Assembly (NCBI RefSeq): GCF_010894405.1
Contig: NZ_JAAIYA010000022.1
Span: 150,191-214,190 of the forward strand
Reading direction: 5' to 3'
Length of the DNA stretch: 64,000 nucleotides
From: Pyxidicoccus caerfyrddinensis
GTDB lineage: Bacteria; Myxococcota; Myxococcia; Myxococcales; Myxococcaceae
Numbering within the stretch: the first letter of the stretch is position 1; each line of letters opens with the position of its first letter. The position numbers were made by a program, and so were the translations under genes. The notes under the pieces were generated by a model that was not told where the DNA came from, ran no database searches, and saw only the letters and a list, made by a program, of their open reading frames with translations. Below are positions 42,969 to 50,696 of the stretch, piece by piece.

Positions 42969-43601
42969 ATGGTCCAGAAAGGTCAGTTCCTGGAGCGTGC
43001 CACGCTGGTTCCGGTGGGCCGCGAGGTGATGGAGGGCACCGCGCACCGGGGCACCCGCGCGCCGCCGCTGCTGGTGATTCCGCCCCGTCCGGACGAGGGC
43101 GGCGGCATGGACCACGTCATCGCGTCGGAACTGGTCTGGGCGGCGGCCAACGCGGGCTTCCCCACGCTGCGCTTCAACCACCGGGGCGTGGGCGCCAGCC
43201 AGGGCACGCGGGGCAAGGACCTGGCGCTCCTGGAGGACGCCGAGGCGGCCATGCGCATGCTGATGGAGAACGCGGGCACGTCGGCGCTGGCGGTGGCCTC
43301 GCTCCATGGCGGGGCGCAGGTGGCCCTGGCGCTCCAGGCGAAGCACCCCTCCGTGGGGGGCCTGTGCCTGGTGGCGCCCGCGGACGTGGCCCCGGACGCC
43401 CTGGGCCGGGTGGCGTGCCCGCTCCTGGTCATCCAGGGGGAGCAGGACGCCCGACTGCCCCGGGCCAGGGTATCCGCCGCTGTCGCCCAGGCGGGGGGCG
43501 ATTTAGAGGTCATCGACGATGCCGGGGCGACCTTCCAGCGCAACCTCCCCCAGGTCGGACGGGCCGTGGCCGCCTGGCTGCGCCGGCTCTCCGGCGGATG
43601 A
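42969..43601 (+). CDS. Alpha/beta hydrolase-fold protein lacking the catalytic Ser
   Basis: 210 residues of dienelactone-hydrolase-like fold: LLVIPPRPDEGGGMDHVIAS, LRFNHRGVGASQG, LLVIQGEQDARLP. At the nucleophile elbow the G-x-S-x-G motif is replaced by A-S-L-H-G-G, putting Leu in the Ser position, and the usual C-terminal His is not found (GATFQRNLPQV). The acid is kept. It is probably a non-enzymatic member of the family. AAGGTGG lies 5 bp upstream of the ATG. Confidence 0.75.
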   Translation: MVQKGQFLERATLVPVGREVMEGTAHRGTRAPPLLVIPPRPDEGGGMDHVIASELVWAAANAGFPTLRFNHRGVGASQGTRGKDLALLEDAEAAMRMLMENAGTSALAVASLHGGAQVALALQAKHPSVGGLCLVAPADVAPDALGRVACPLLVIQGEQDARLPRARVSAAVAQAGGDLEVIDDAGATFQRNLPQVGRAVAAWLRRLSGG

Positions 43602-43762
43602 CCGATGCCCGTGCAACCCCGTGGACTTCTTCACGTTTCTTTACCTCCGGGCCCTTGCACGCCGGGAGAGGGGGCGTACAGACTGTGAGTGCAGACCCAA
43701 TCGTTTCGTCGTTCGTTCGTAGGGGTCTTCTGGAAGAGCCTCGTTCCTCAAGGAGTAGCCCG

Positions 43763-45565
43763 ATGCGGATGGTGCGATGGACCCTGGGTGGCGCGGTGCT
43801 GGCCGTGACGCTGGCGACCGCGTGCGCATCTCGCTCGGATGAGCAGGCGCCGCCACCGGCGGAAGCGGAAGCCGTCGCGGCCGAAGCGCTCGAGCCCATG
43901 GACGTGGTGGATGGCGCCATCGTCGTGGACTTCAAGGACGGCACCACCAAGGCCGAGTTCGACGCCTGGGAGGCCGACTGGGGCGTGGACCTGGAGCTCA
44001 ACTCCGTGGAGAGCGCCGACGAGGCCCTCACCCTGGCGGTGGGCGTGGATGACGTCGAGGGCACCCTGGCCCGCATCCGGCAGAACCCCAACGTGGAGTA
44101 CGCCGAGCCGCTGATGGAGGTCCGCGCGAGCTTCACGCCGAACGACCCCAAGTACTCGGAGCAGTGGAACCTCCGGATGATCGACATGCCCAAGGCGTGG
44201 GATCGCAACCACGGCAAGGGCGTGGTGGTGGCGGTGCTCGACACCGGCATCGCCTACGAGGATTACGACGAGTTCAAGCAGGTGCCGGACCTCAAGGGCG
44301 CGAAGTTCGTGAAGGGCTACGACTTCGTGAACGACGACGAGCACGCCAACGACGACCACGGGCACGGCACGCACGTGGCGGGCACCATCGCCCAGGCCAC
44401 CAACAACAAGGAAGGCGTGGCGGGCGTGGCCTTCGAGGCGACGCTGATGCCGGTGAAGGTGCTCAACCACTTCGGTGGCGGCACCACGGCGGACATCGCG
44501 GACGCCATCCGCTTCGCGGCGGACAAGGGCGCCAACGTCATCAACATGTCCCTGGGCGGCGGCGGCTACTCGCAGGTGATGGCCAGCGCGGTGGAGTACG
44601 CGCGCAAGAAGGGCGTCACCGTGGTCGCGGCGGCCGGCAACGGCGGGCGCGCGCGCGTGGAGTTCCCCGCGGCCTACCCGGGCGCGGTGGCCGTTTCCGC
44701 GGTGGGGCCGGATGGCGTGCTCGCGCCGTACTCGTCCTATGGCAAGGAACTGGACATCGCCGCGCCGGGTGGTGACAAGCGCCGCGGCGACCAGGGCGGC
44801 ATCCTCCAGAACACCATCGACCCGCGCAATCCGGCGCAGTCCGTCTACGCCTCCTACCAGGGCACCAGCATGGCCACCCCGCACGTGGCCGCGGTGGCCG
44901 CGATGCTGTACGCGGCCGGCGCCAAGGGCCCGGACGAGGTGGAGAAGGCGCTGTACGCGGGCGCGAAGAAGGTCGCGGACCAGGCGTGGAGCGAGCAGTA
45001 CGGCCACGGTCTGCTCAACGCGGAGGCCTCGCTGGCGTCGCTGCGCGGCGGGCTGTCCCAGTGGCCGCCGCTGTACTGGGCGCTGGCGCTGCTGGCCTTC
45101 GTGCTGCTGACGCTGCGCGGTGGCGCCCGTCCCGGCTACCTCAACGTGCTCTTCAAGCCCGCGTTCATCCTCCCGCTGCTGCTGTCCACGGTGGGTGCCT
45201 TCTTCCTGAAGAACTGGTTCGGTGGCGCGGAGGGCGCGGCGGGTGACGTGGTGAATGTGGCCTCGCTGCCCATCCCCGACTGGGAGCGCATCATCTTCGG
45301 CCGTGGCAAGACGGTGAACCCGCTGTTCTACAGCGCGCTCATCCCGCTGCTGCTCTCGCTGCCGTCCATCAAGTGGCGCGGCCTGCGCGCGGCGACGGGT
45401 GGCCTGGCGCTCGGCTTCGCGGGCTTCCTCGCGTACTCCGCGTGGGCGGGGGCTCCGGCGCTGGCGTGGATGCCCTTCACCTTCCTGGCGAAGCCGTGGC
45501 TGGGCTTCAACACCGTCCTCTGCCTCATCATCGCCCGCGCGATGCTCAAGAAGGAGGAGGCGTGA
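43763..45565 (+). CDS. Subtilisin-like S8 serine protease lipoprotein with C-terminal membrane bundle
   Basis: 600 residues: lipobox LATAC, an inhibitor-I9-like propeptide (about 45-115, ending in NPNVEYAEPL), then the subtilase domain with Asp in VVAVLDTGIA, His in DHGHGTHVAG, oxyanion Asn in VVAAAGNGG and Ser in GTSMATPHVA. After about residue 430 the last 170 residues hold four or five hydrophobic helices. A lipidated N-terminus plus a membrane C-terminus would fix the protease domain to the inner membrane facing the periplasm. AAGGAG lies 7 bp before the ATG. It overlaps the next gene (GTGA). A weak TTGCAC/CAGACT promoter lies near 43655-43684. Confidence 0.88.
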   Translation: MRMVRWTLGGAVLAVTLATACASRSDEQAPPPAEAEAVAAEALEPMDVVDGAIVVDFKDGTTKAEFDAWEADWGVDLELNSVESADEALTLAVGVDDVEGTLARIRQNPNVEYAEPLMEVRASFTPNDPKYSEQWNLRMIDMPKAWDRNHGKGVVVAVLDTGIAYEDYDEFKQVPDLKGAKFVKGYDFVNDDEHANDDHGHGTHVAGTIAQATNNKEGVAGVAFEATLMPVKVLNHFGGGTTADIADAIRFAADKGANVINMSLGGGGYSQVMASAVEYARKKGVTVVAAAGNGGRARVEFPAAYPGAVAVSAVGPDGVLAPYSSYGKELDIAAPGGDKRRGDQGGILQNTIDPRNPAQSVYASYQGTSMATPHVAAVAAMLYAAGAKGPDEVEKALYAGAKKVADQAWSEQYGHGLLNAEASLASLRGGLSQWPPLYWALALLAFVLLTLRGGARPGYLNVLFKPAFILPLLLSTVGAFFLKNWFGGAEGAAGDVVNVASLPIPDWERIIFGRGKTVNPLFYSALIPLLLSLPSIKWRGLRAATGGLALGFAGFLAYSAWAGAPALAWMPFTFLAKPWLGFNTVLCLIIARAMLKKEEA

Positions 45566-45777
45566 AGCTCACCGGACGCGTCGTCTTCCGTGACATCGAG
45601 ACGGGCGTTTGGGTGCTGGAAGGCGACGACGGCACCACGTACCAGCTCGCGGGTGGCGACCGGAAGATCAAGAAGGACGGCCAGCGAATCGAGGCCGAGG
45701 GCCGCGTGGACAAGGACCTGCTCACCAGCGCCATGGTGGGCCCGGTGTTCCACGTCAGCTCGTACCGCTTCGTCTGA
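45562..45777 (+). CDS. Small beta-rich protein coupled to the subtilase gene
   Basis: 71 residues with the strand pattern LTGRVVFRDIETGVWVLEG, TYQLAGG, IEAEGRVD, VFHVSSYRFV, like a small OB/DUF5818-type domain. No signal peptide. The GTG overlaps the protease stop and GGAGGAGG lies upstream, so expression is coupled. A role as cytoplasmic partner of the protease is only a guess. Confidence 0.7.
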   Translation: MKLTGRVVFRDIETGVWVLEGDDGTTYQLAGGDRKIKKDGQRIEAEGRVDKDLLTSAMVGPVFHVSSYRFV

Positions 45778-45798
45778 CGGCGGGGCGCTGCCGCCGGG

Positions 45799-46986
45799 TC
45801 AGGGCTCCTTCTGGAGGCCCAGGGCCCGGCGGTGTGCGCGGGCCTGCCGCTCGCGCTCCTCGTAGTAGGCCTCCATCGGCGACTTGCCCCGGCGCGCGGC
45901 GTCGCGGAGCACCTGGAGGGCCTTTCGCTCGGCCTGGAGCCCGGGGGGCGAGTCCTTCTCGAGCTCGGGCAGCGAGTGCTGCGCGTCGTAGAAGTTGAGG
46001 GAGATGCCACGGGCATCCACCGCGGCCAACGCCACCAGCGACAGCGTGGCTGCCACCACCCACGGCAGCAGCAGCCCCGCCAGGGAAGGGTGGGGCTCGG
46101 GCGCGCGTGACTCCTCGTCGGTGGCCCGGGCCTGCCCACCCAGCAGCCCCGGGTAGTGGCGCGCGGCGGTGAGCAGCGCGGACAGGCCGATGAAGCCCAG
46201 GCCCGCGAGCGCCAGCACGGCGCGAGGGTCCGTCTCCGAGTCGGTGCCCTCCTGTCCCAGTGCCTTCGCCACGAGGAAGAGCACGGAGGACACGAGGTTG
46301 TTGGCCGCGTGCGCCGCGATGCTCGGCCAGAGCGAGCCGGTGCGCAGGCAGAGCCACCCGAAGAGCAGCCCCAGTTCCACGCGCGCGGCGAAGCCCACCG
46401 GGTCCAGGTGGAACGCACTGAACACCACGGCGGTCACCACCAGCGCGCGCACCGGAGAGGCCGGAGGCGCGGGCGTCAGCCCCCGCTGGAGGATGCCGCG
46501 GAAGAAGAACTCCTCGCACAGCGGCGCGGCCACGGACACGCCGGTGAGGAGCAGCGCCAACTCCACGGGCGACTGGCCCTCGAAGAGGCGCGAGCTGTCG
46601 AACAGCTTCGTCAGCCACTCCGGGGCGAGGCTCTGGGCCCCGTACTGGATGGGCACCACCAGCGCGAAGAAGTTGGCCACGCCCAGCACGAAGCCGAAGA
46701 GGGTGGCCGCGCGCGGCGCTGGCGTCAGCCCGGTGTACTCACGGGGCCGCCAGCCGTTGAAGCGCAGCATCATCCAGCCCAGGCCGAGGAAGACGAACAG
46801 CTCGGTGAACCAGATGCCGAAGGCCGGGTTGATGAACTGCACGAAGCCGCCCACGGTGAGGAAGAGCGCCAGCGCGAGCGCGGTGCCCGCCACCGCCATC
46901 GTGCGCGGGCTCGTCCGGGCCTGCGGCGGCGCCGGAGGCTCGGGCGGCTGCGGAGGCTGTGAGTCGCTGGGAGCAGAATCTTCCAC
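45799..46986 (-). CDS. CPBP-family intramembrane metalloprotease with extended C-terminus
   Basis: 395 residues with about eight helices and the CPBP (Abi, CaaX-protease-like) motifs: motif 1 CEEFFFRGILQRG near residue 162, motif 2 FSAFHLDPVG, and motif 3 HAANN. The N-terminus is a Pro/Glu-rich tail of 30 residues and the C-terminal about 140 residues beyond the core include two more helices and a charged tail. The enzyme cleaves substrates within or near the membrane; substrate unknown. GTG start with AAGGAG 8 bp upstream. Confidence 0.85.
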   Translation of the reverse strand: MEDSAPSDSQPPQPPEPPAPPQARTSPRTMAVAGTALALALFLTVGGFVQFINPAFGIWFTELFVFLGLGWMMLRFNGWRPREYTGLTPAPRAATLFGFVLGVANFFALVVPIQYGAQSLAPEWLTKLFDSSRLFEGQSPVELALLLTGVSVAAPLCEEFFFRGILQRGLTPAPPASPVRALVVTAVVFSAFHLDPVGFAARVELGLLFGWLCLRTGSLWPSIAAHAANNLVSSVLFLVAKALGQEGTDSETDPRAVLALAGLGFIGLSALLTAARHYPGLLGGQARATDEESRAPEPHPSLAGLLLPWVVAATLSLVALAAVDARGISLNFYDAQHSLPELEKDSPPGLQAERKALQVLRDAARRGKSPMEAYYEERERQARAHRRALGLQKEP

Positions 46987-47051
46987 CGTTTCGTCTCCTT
47001 GCTGCGAAAAGCCGGACTGCCCGCACTGCGGCTTCCTATACTGTCCGGACG

Positions 47052-48461
47052 TTGACGTCCTTCATCCTGGCTCGAACAGCGCGGCGGACGTGGTGCAGGT
47101 GCTCACGGACCCTGGGGGCCCTGGGCACCCTGTGGCTCGGCCTGGGAGCGGCGACGTCGCACGCGGCGGCGTTCCAGGTGGAGGCGCGCACCGAGGCGCA
47201 GGCGTACCAGATTCGCGCGTGGCGCGGCACCACGCCGGAGGACCCGGTGCTGCTGCCGCGCCGGCGCATCGTCCAGTACCTGGGCCTCAACGCCTTCGAG
47301 CTCGTCACCGGCCAGGACATGGGCTTCGAGTCCAACCTGCGCGTGTGGGCGGACTTCGGCCTGCCGCGCGGCGAGGCGGCGTTGGTGGACGGGCTCAAGT
47401 CCGAGGACGCGGAGCTGCTCCACGCCTACGTGCGCTACGCGAAGGGCGGCTTCGAGGGCCGGCTGGGGCGGCAGCTCTACGCGGACGTGACGGACATCCT
47501 CGCGTTCGACGGGCTGCGCATGCGGTACGTGAGCCGGCTGGGGCTGGGCGCGGAGGCCTTCGGCGGGCTGTGGGTGAAGGGCGCGAGCGTCCTCGGCTCG
47601 TCGGTGTATCAGCTCGACGGCACGCGGGAGGGTGACGCGACGCTGGACGCGCTGGAGCCGCTGTTCGGGGCGAAGCTGCTGCTGGAGGACCTGGGCGGCT
47701 TCCACGCGGCGGCGGGCTACCGGAAGGCGATGGTGGAGGGGAAGACGGACCTGGAGCGCGCCACGCTGGAAATGCGCTACGTGCACGGGCTGGGCGTGAG
47801 CGCGGTGGCCGGCGTGGACTACGACCTGTTGCAGCGCAAGCCGGCGCAGGTGCGGGTGCAGGCGCGGTGGGACAAGACGCGCTTCGCGGTGAGCGCGGAG
47901 GCGATGCGGCTATCGCCGGTGCTGTCCGCGGACTCCATCTGGTACTACTTCGCGTGGGCGCCAAGGGATGAGGCGCGGCTGCGCGTGGACTTCCTCCCCG
48001 TGGGCGCGCTGCGCTACTACGTGCAGGGAATCGGCAGCGTGTACCACGAGGACCTCAACCCGGCGCTGGGGCTCGCGTCGCAGGTGGACGGAGAGGGCGC
48101 GCCGGAGTCGCGCAGCGTGGGCGGAGCGGTCGGTGCGGCGCTGCGCAAGGGCGACTTCCGCTCGGCGCTGGACGTGACGTACCGCACGGGCTTCGGTGGG
48201 GACCAGCTCTGGGCGGACCTGACGGGTGGCTACAGCTTCGGCCGTGACGGCCTCACGCTGGACGGGCGGCTGTCCTTCGCGCGCATCTTCGACAGCTTCA
48301 ACCCGAGGCTGGGCGGCAACTTCTACGGCGCGCAGGTATGGGCCAGCCGGCCGCTGTCCCGCGCGGCGCGGCTGTCGCTGGTGCTGGAGCAGAACATCAA
48401 TTCCTTCACCGACTCGGACACGAAGGGCTTCCTGCTCTTCGACCTGAAGGCGAGCCTGTAG
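47052..48461 (+). CDS. Outer-membrane beta-barrel protein of a porin-cytochrome operon
   Basis: 469 residues from a TTG start: a basic n-region, a hydrophobic core (TLGALGTLWLGLGAATSHA) and then a long series of alternating amphipathic strands with many aromatic girdle residues (LRYYVQGIGSVYHEDLN, LWADLTGGYSFG, SFNPRLGGNFYGAQVWAS), ending as an outer-membrane barrel would. A TATACT -10-like hexamer at 47037 lies 10 bp before the start; no in-frame GTG or ATG gives a better signal peptide. Its stop abuts the ATG of the multihaem cytochrome (TAGATG). Confidence 0.7.
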   Translation: MTSFILARTARRTWCRCSRTLGALGTLWLGLGAATSHAAAFQVEARTEAQAYQIRAWRGTTPEDPVLLPRRRIVQYLGLNAFELVTGQDMGFESNLRVWADFGLPRGEAALVDGLKSEDAELLHAYVRYAKGGFEGRLGRQLYADVTDILAFDGLRMRYVSRLGLGAEAFGGLWVKGASVLGSSVYQLDGTREGDATLDALEPLFGAKLLLEDLGGFHAAAGYRKAMVEGKTDLERATLEMRYVHGLGVSAVAGVDYDLLQRKPAQVRVQARWDKTRFAVSAEAMRLSPVLSADSIWYYFAWAPRDEARLRVDFLPVGALRYYVQGIGSVYHEDLNPALGLASQVDGEGAPESRSVGGAVGAALRKGDFRSALDVTYRTGFGGDQLWADLTGGYSFGRDGLTLDGRLSFARIFDSFNPRLGGNFYGAQVWASRPLSRAARLSLVLEQNINSFTDSDTKGFLLFDLKASL

Positions 48462-49646
48462 ATGCCGCACCGTCCGAACCGCACCGTGCTGCTGGGGCTG
48501 GCCGCGCTGTCGCTGCTGGTGGGCGCTGGCGTGGCCTGGGCCGCCACGGGCCGCGAGCGCAGCCTGGCCGTGTACCCCGCGCAGCACATGCCGCTGCGCT
48601 TCGACCATGCGCAGCACCTGGAGGCCGGCGCCGAGTGCGTCACCTGCCACGACGCCGCGCGCACCAGCCAGTCCCCGAAGGACCGCAACCTCCCCGGGCA
48701 CGAGGAGTGCGAGACGTGCCACGACATCGACGCGGCGAGGAAGGGCAAGCCCACGGACCCGCCGTCCTCGTGCACGACGTGTCACCCGGGCTTCGACCCC
48801 ACGGTGCGCATGGAGCCCGCGAAGCTGCTGGTGCCGCCCGCCAACCTGCGCTTCAGCCACCAGCAGCACGTGGAGAAGAAGGTGGACTGCACAGTGTGCC
48901 ACGGCGAGATGAAGGACGTGCAGCTCGCCACGCGGCAGCAACTGCCGAAGATGGCGACGTGCTTCACGTGTCATGACGGCAACGTGGCCTCCAACACGTG
49001 CAAGAGCTGCCACCCGACGGAGGCGTCTGGACGGTTGAGGCTCACATTCGACTCGGGGCTGCTGCGTCCCATGCAGGGCAACCCGCTGGGGCTGGACCAC
49101 GGGCCGCGCTACGAGTTCAACCACGGCCCCCGCGCGACGGTGGACCGGCTGACGTGCCAGCAGTGCCACAGCGAGAGCTACTGCCAGACGTGCCATGACG
49201 GCATGCAGAAGCCGCTGTCCGTGCACCCCAATGATTTCATCACGCTGCATCCGGTGCAGGCGCGCGCGGGCACGACCCGCTGCGAGAGCTGCCACCGTGC
49301 CCAGTCCTTCTGCGTCGCGTGCCACGAGCGCACGGGCGTGGGCATGGACGCGGATGCCTCGCTGCGGCCGCGCAACCTGAAGGTGCACCCGGACTACCAG
49401 GCGTGGGTGGAAATCATCGGGCCGCAGCACCACGGTATCGCCGCGTCGAGGGACATCGGGAGCTGCATCTCCTGCCACCGCGAGGAGTCGTGCACGAGCT
49501 GTCACTCGTCGCTGTCCACGCGCCGGCAGGTGAACCCGCACCCGGCGGGCTTCGCACAGGCCTGCAAGCGGCTGGCGGGGGCCAACGACAGGGCCTGCCT
49601 CAAGTGCCACACGCCGGAGAGTCTGGCGGAGAAGGGGTGCCGGTGA
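48462..49646 (+). CDS. Exported 13-haem c-type cytochrome
   Basis: 394 residues with a signal peptide (LLGLAALSLLVGAGVAWAAT) and thirteen CXXCH haem sites: CVTCH, CETCH, CTTCH, CTVCH, CFTCH, CKSCH, CQQCH, CQTCH, CESCH, CVACH, CISCH, CTSCH and CLKCH. Many extra histidines can serve as distal ligands. About one haem per 30 residues is the density of MtrA/OmaB-type conduit cytochromes. It is exactly adjacent to the barrel gene and overlaps the Ig-like lipoprotein gene (TGATG). The ccm genes of this window could supply haem ligation. Confidence 0.92.
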   Translation: MPHRPNRTVLLGLAALSLLVGAGVAWAATGRERSLAVYPAQHMPLRFDHAQHLEAGAECVTCHDAARTSQSPKDRNLPGHEECETCHDIDAARKGKPTDPPSSCTTCHPGFDPTVRMEPAKLLVPPANLRFSHQQHVEKKVDCTVCHGEMKDVQLATRQQLPKMATCFTCHDGNVASNTCKSCHPTEASGRLRLTFDSGLLRPMQGNPLGLDHGPRYEFNHGPRATVDRLTCQQCHSESYCQTCHDGMQKPLSVHPNDFITLHPVQARAGTTRCESCHRAQSFCVACHERTGVGMDADASLRPRNLKVHPDYQAWVEIIGPQHHGIAASRDIGSCISCHREESCTSCHSSLSTRRQVNPHPAGFAQACKRLAGANDRACLKCHTPESLAEKGCR

Positions 49647-50188
49647 TGCGGCGGCGGCTCACGAGCGAAGCGCCGGCCCTGGAGCGCGGCGGCACCGCCC
49701 TGACGGCGGGCTCCGGGCGGGAAGGGCGCCTCCGTCGCTTCATGCTCGCGGCGCTGGCCGTGCCGGTGCTCACCGGACTCCCTGCCTGCCTGGAGCCCGG
49801 AGACCCCATCTACTCACTCCGCGACACGGACCCGCCAGAGGTGCTGTCCACGACGCCCATCGCGGGAGGCACGGTGGCGCCGGGCGGGACGCTGCGCATC
49901 ACCTTCTCGGAGACGATGGACCCGCGCTCCCTGCGCCCGGGCATCGCCGTCTTCGCGGGCCGGGACGAGGTGGCGCTCACCGTGGCCGCGCCAGCCGTGT
50001 CCGACGTGGACGCGGACGTGGAGCGGGGAGACCGGCCGTACATGGTGGAGGCCACGGCGGCGGAGGGCAGCCCGCTCCAGCCGGCCACGGCCTACACACT
50101 GGTGCTGCGAGACAGCCTCACGGACCTGGAGGGCAACCCGCTGACCGGCGAGGTGCGCGTGGCCTTCCGCACCACCACCGGGCCGTGA
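49646..50188 (+). CDS. Ig-like (SbsA/Big_5-type) lipoprotein of the cytochrome operon
   Basis: 180 residues: a long N-terminus, a hydrophobic core and lipobox LPAC, then one Big_5-like Ig domain (about 65-178): TDPPEVLSTTPIAGGTVAPG, LRITFSETMDPRSL, and AYTLVLRDSLTDLEGNPLTG. These domains are common on exported adhesion or assembly proteins. The ATG overlaps the cytochrome stop; an ATG at 49742 would give a more usual signal length. It may be an accessory or assembly lipoprotein of the barrel-cytochrome complex. Confidence 0.72.
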   Translation: MRRRLTSEAPALERGGTALTAGSGREGRLRRFMLAALAVPVLTGLPACLEPGDPIYSLRDTDPPEVLSTTPIAGGTVAPGGTLRITFSETMDPRSLRPGIAVFAGRDEVALTVAAPAVSDVDADVERGDRPYMVEATAAEGSPLQPATAYTLVLRDSLTDLEGNPLTGEVRVAFRTTTGP

Positions 50189-50189
50189 G

Positions 50190-50696
50190 CTACATCCGCG
50201 TGTAGAGGAAGTCCTCCGCCACGGCCTTGCCAGCTTCGTCACCCTCGATGCGCGCGGTGAGCCTGTCCGCCGACTCGCGCCGGTAGAGGATGCGCTTCGG
50301 GTGGTCATGCTCGGGGTTCTCGAAGAGGGCTTCCCCCTCCGAGCAGCGCACGAGCTTGAACTCGACGCCCGGGCGGGCCTTCGGATGGGCGATGTAATAG
50401 AGCCCGTCCGGCCGCGCCTCGATGCGCAGGTACTCGAAGAACACCGTCCTGCCCTGCGACACGAGGCGGCTCATCCCGAGCATGGAATCCCCCGACGCCT
50501 GGGTCCAATGCTCATCGACCGTTCCCGCACCTGACGGGCCCTGCCAGTCGCCCGCCATCCACGCCACGTCGGAGATGGACGAGCCGCAGGCGTGCGCACG
50601 CGCGTCTGGAGCCGTCGGCGGCGTGCTCCGGCAGGAGAACAGCAGGGCCGCGGAGCAGAGCACCCCGGGAAGGAGGGACCGCGGCGGCACACTCAT
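50190..50696 (-). CDS. DUF6265-like lipoprotein
   Basis: 168 residues with a lipobox-like LFSC and then the DUF6265 pattern: WMAGDWQG at the front, VDEHWTQASGDSMLGMSRLV, FFEYLRIEARPDGLYYIAHP, ALFENPEHDHPKRILYRR, and LTARIEGDEAG. The fold is probably a lipocalin-like barrel; function unknown. Its ATG overlaps the plsB stop (ATGA). It converges on the preceding operon with 1 bp between stops. Confidence 0.78.
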   Translation of the reverse strand: MSVPPRSLLPGVLCSAALLFSCRSTPPTAPDARAHACGSSISDVAWMAGDWQGPSGAGTVDEHWTQASGDSMLGMSRLVSQGRTVFFEYLRIEARPDGLYYIAHPKARPGVEFKLVRCSEGEALFENPEHDHPKRILYRRESADRLTARIEGDEAGKAVAEDFLYTRM

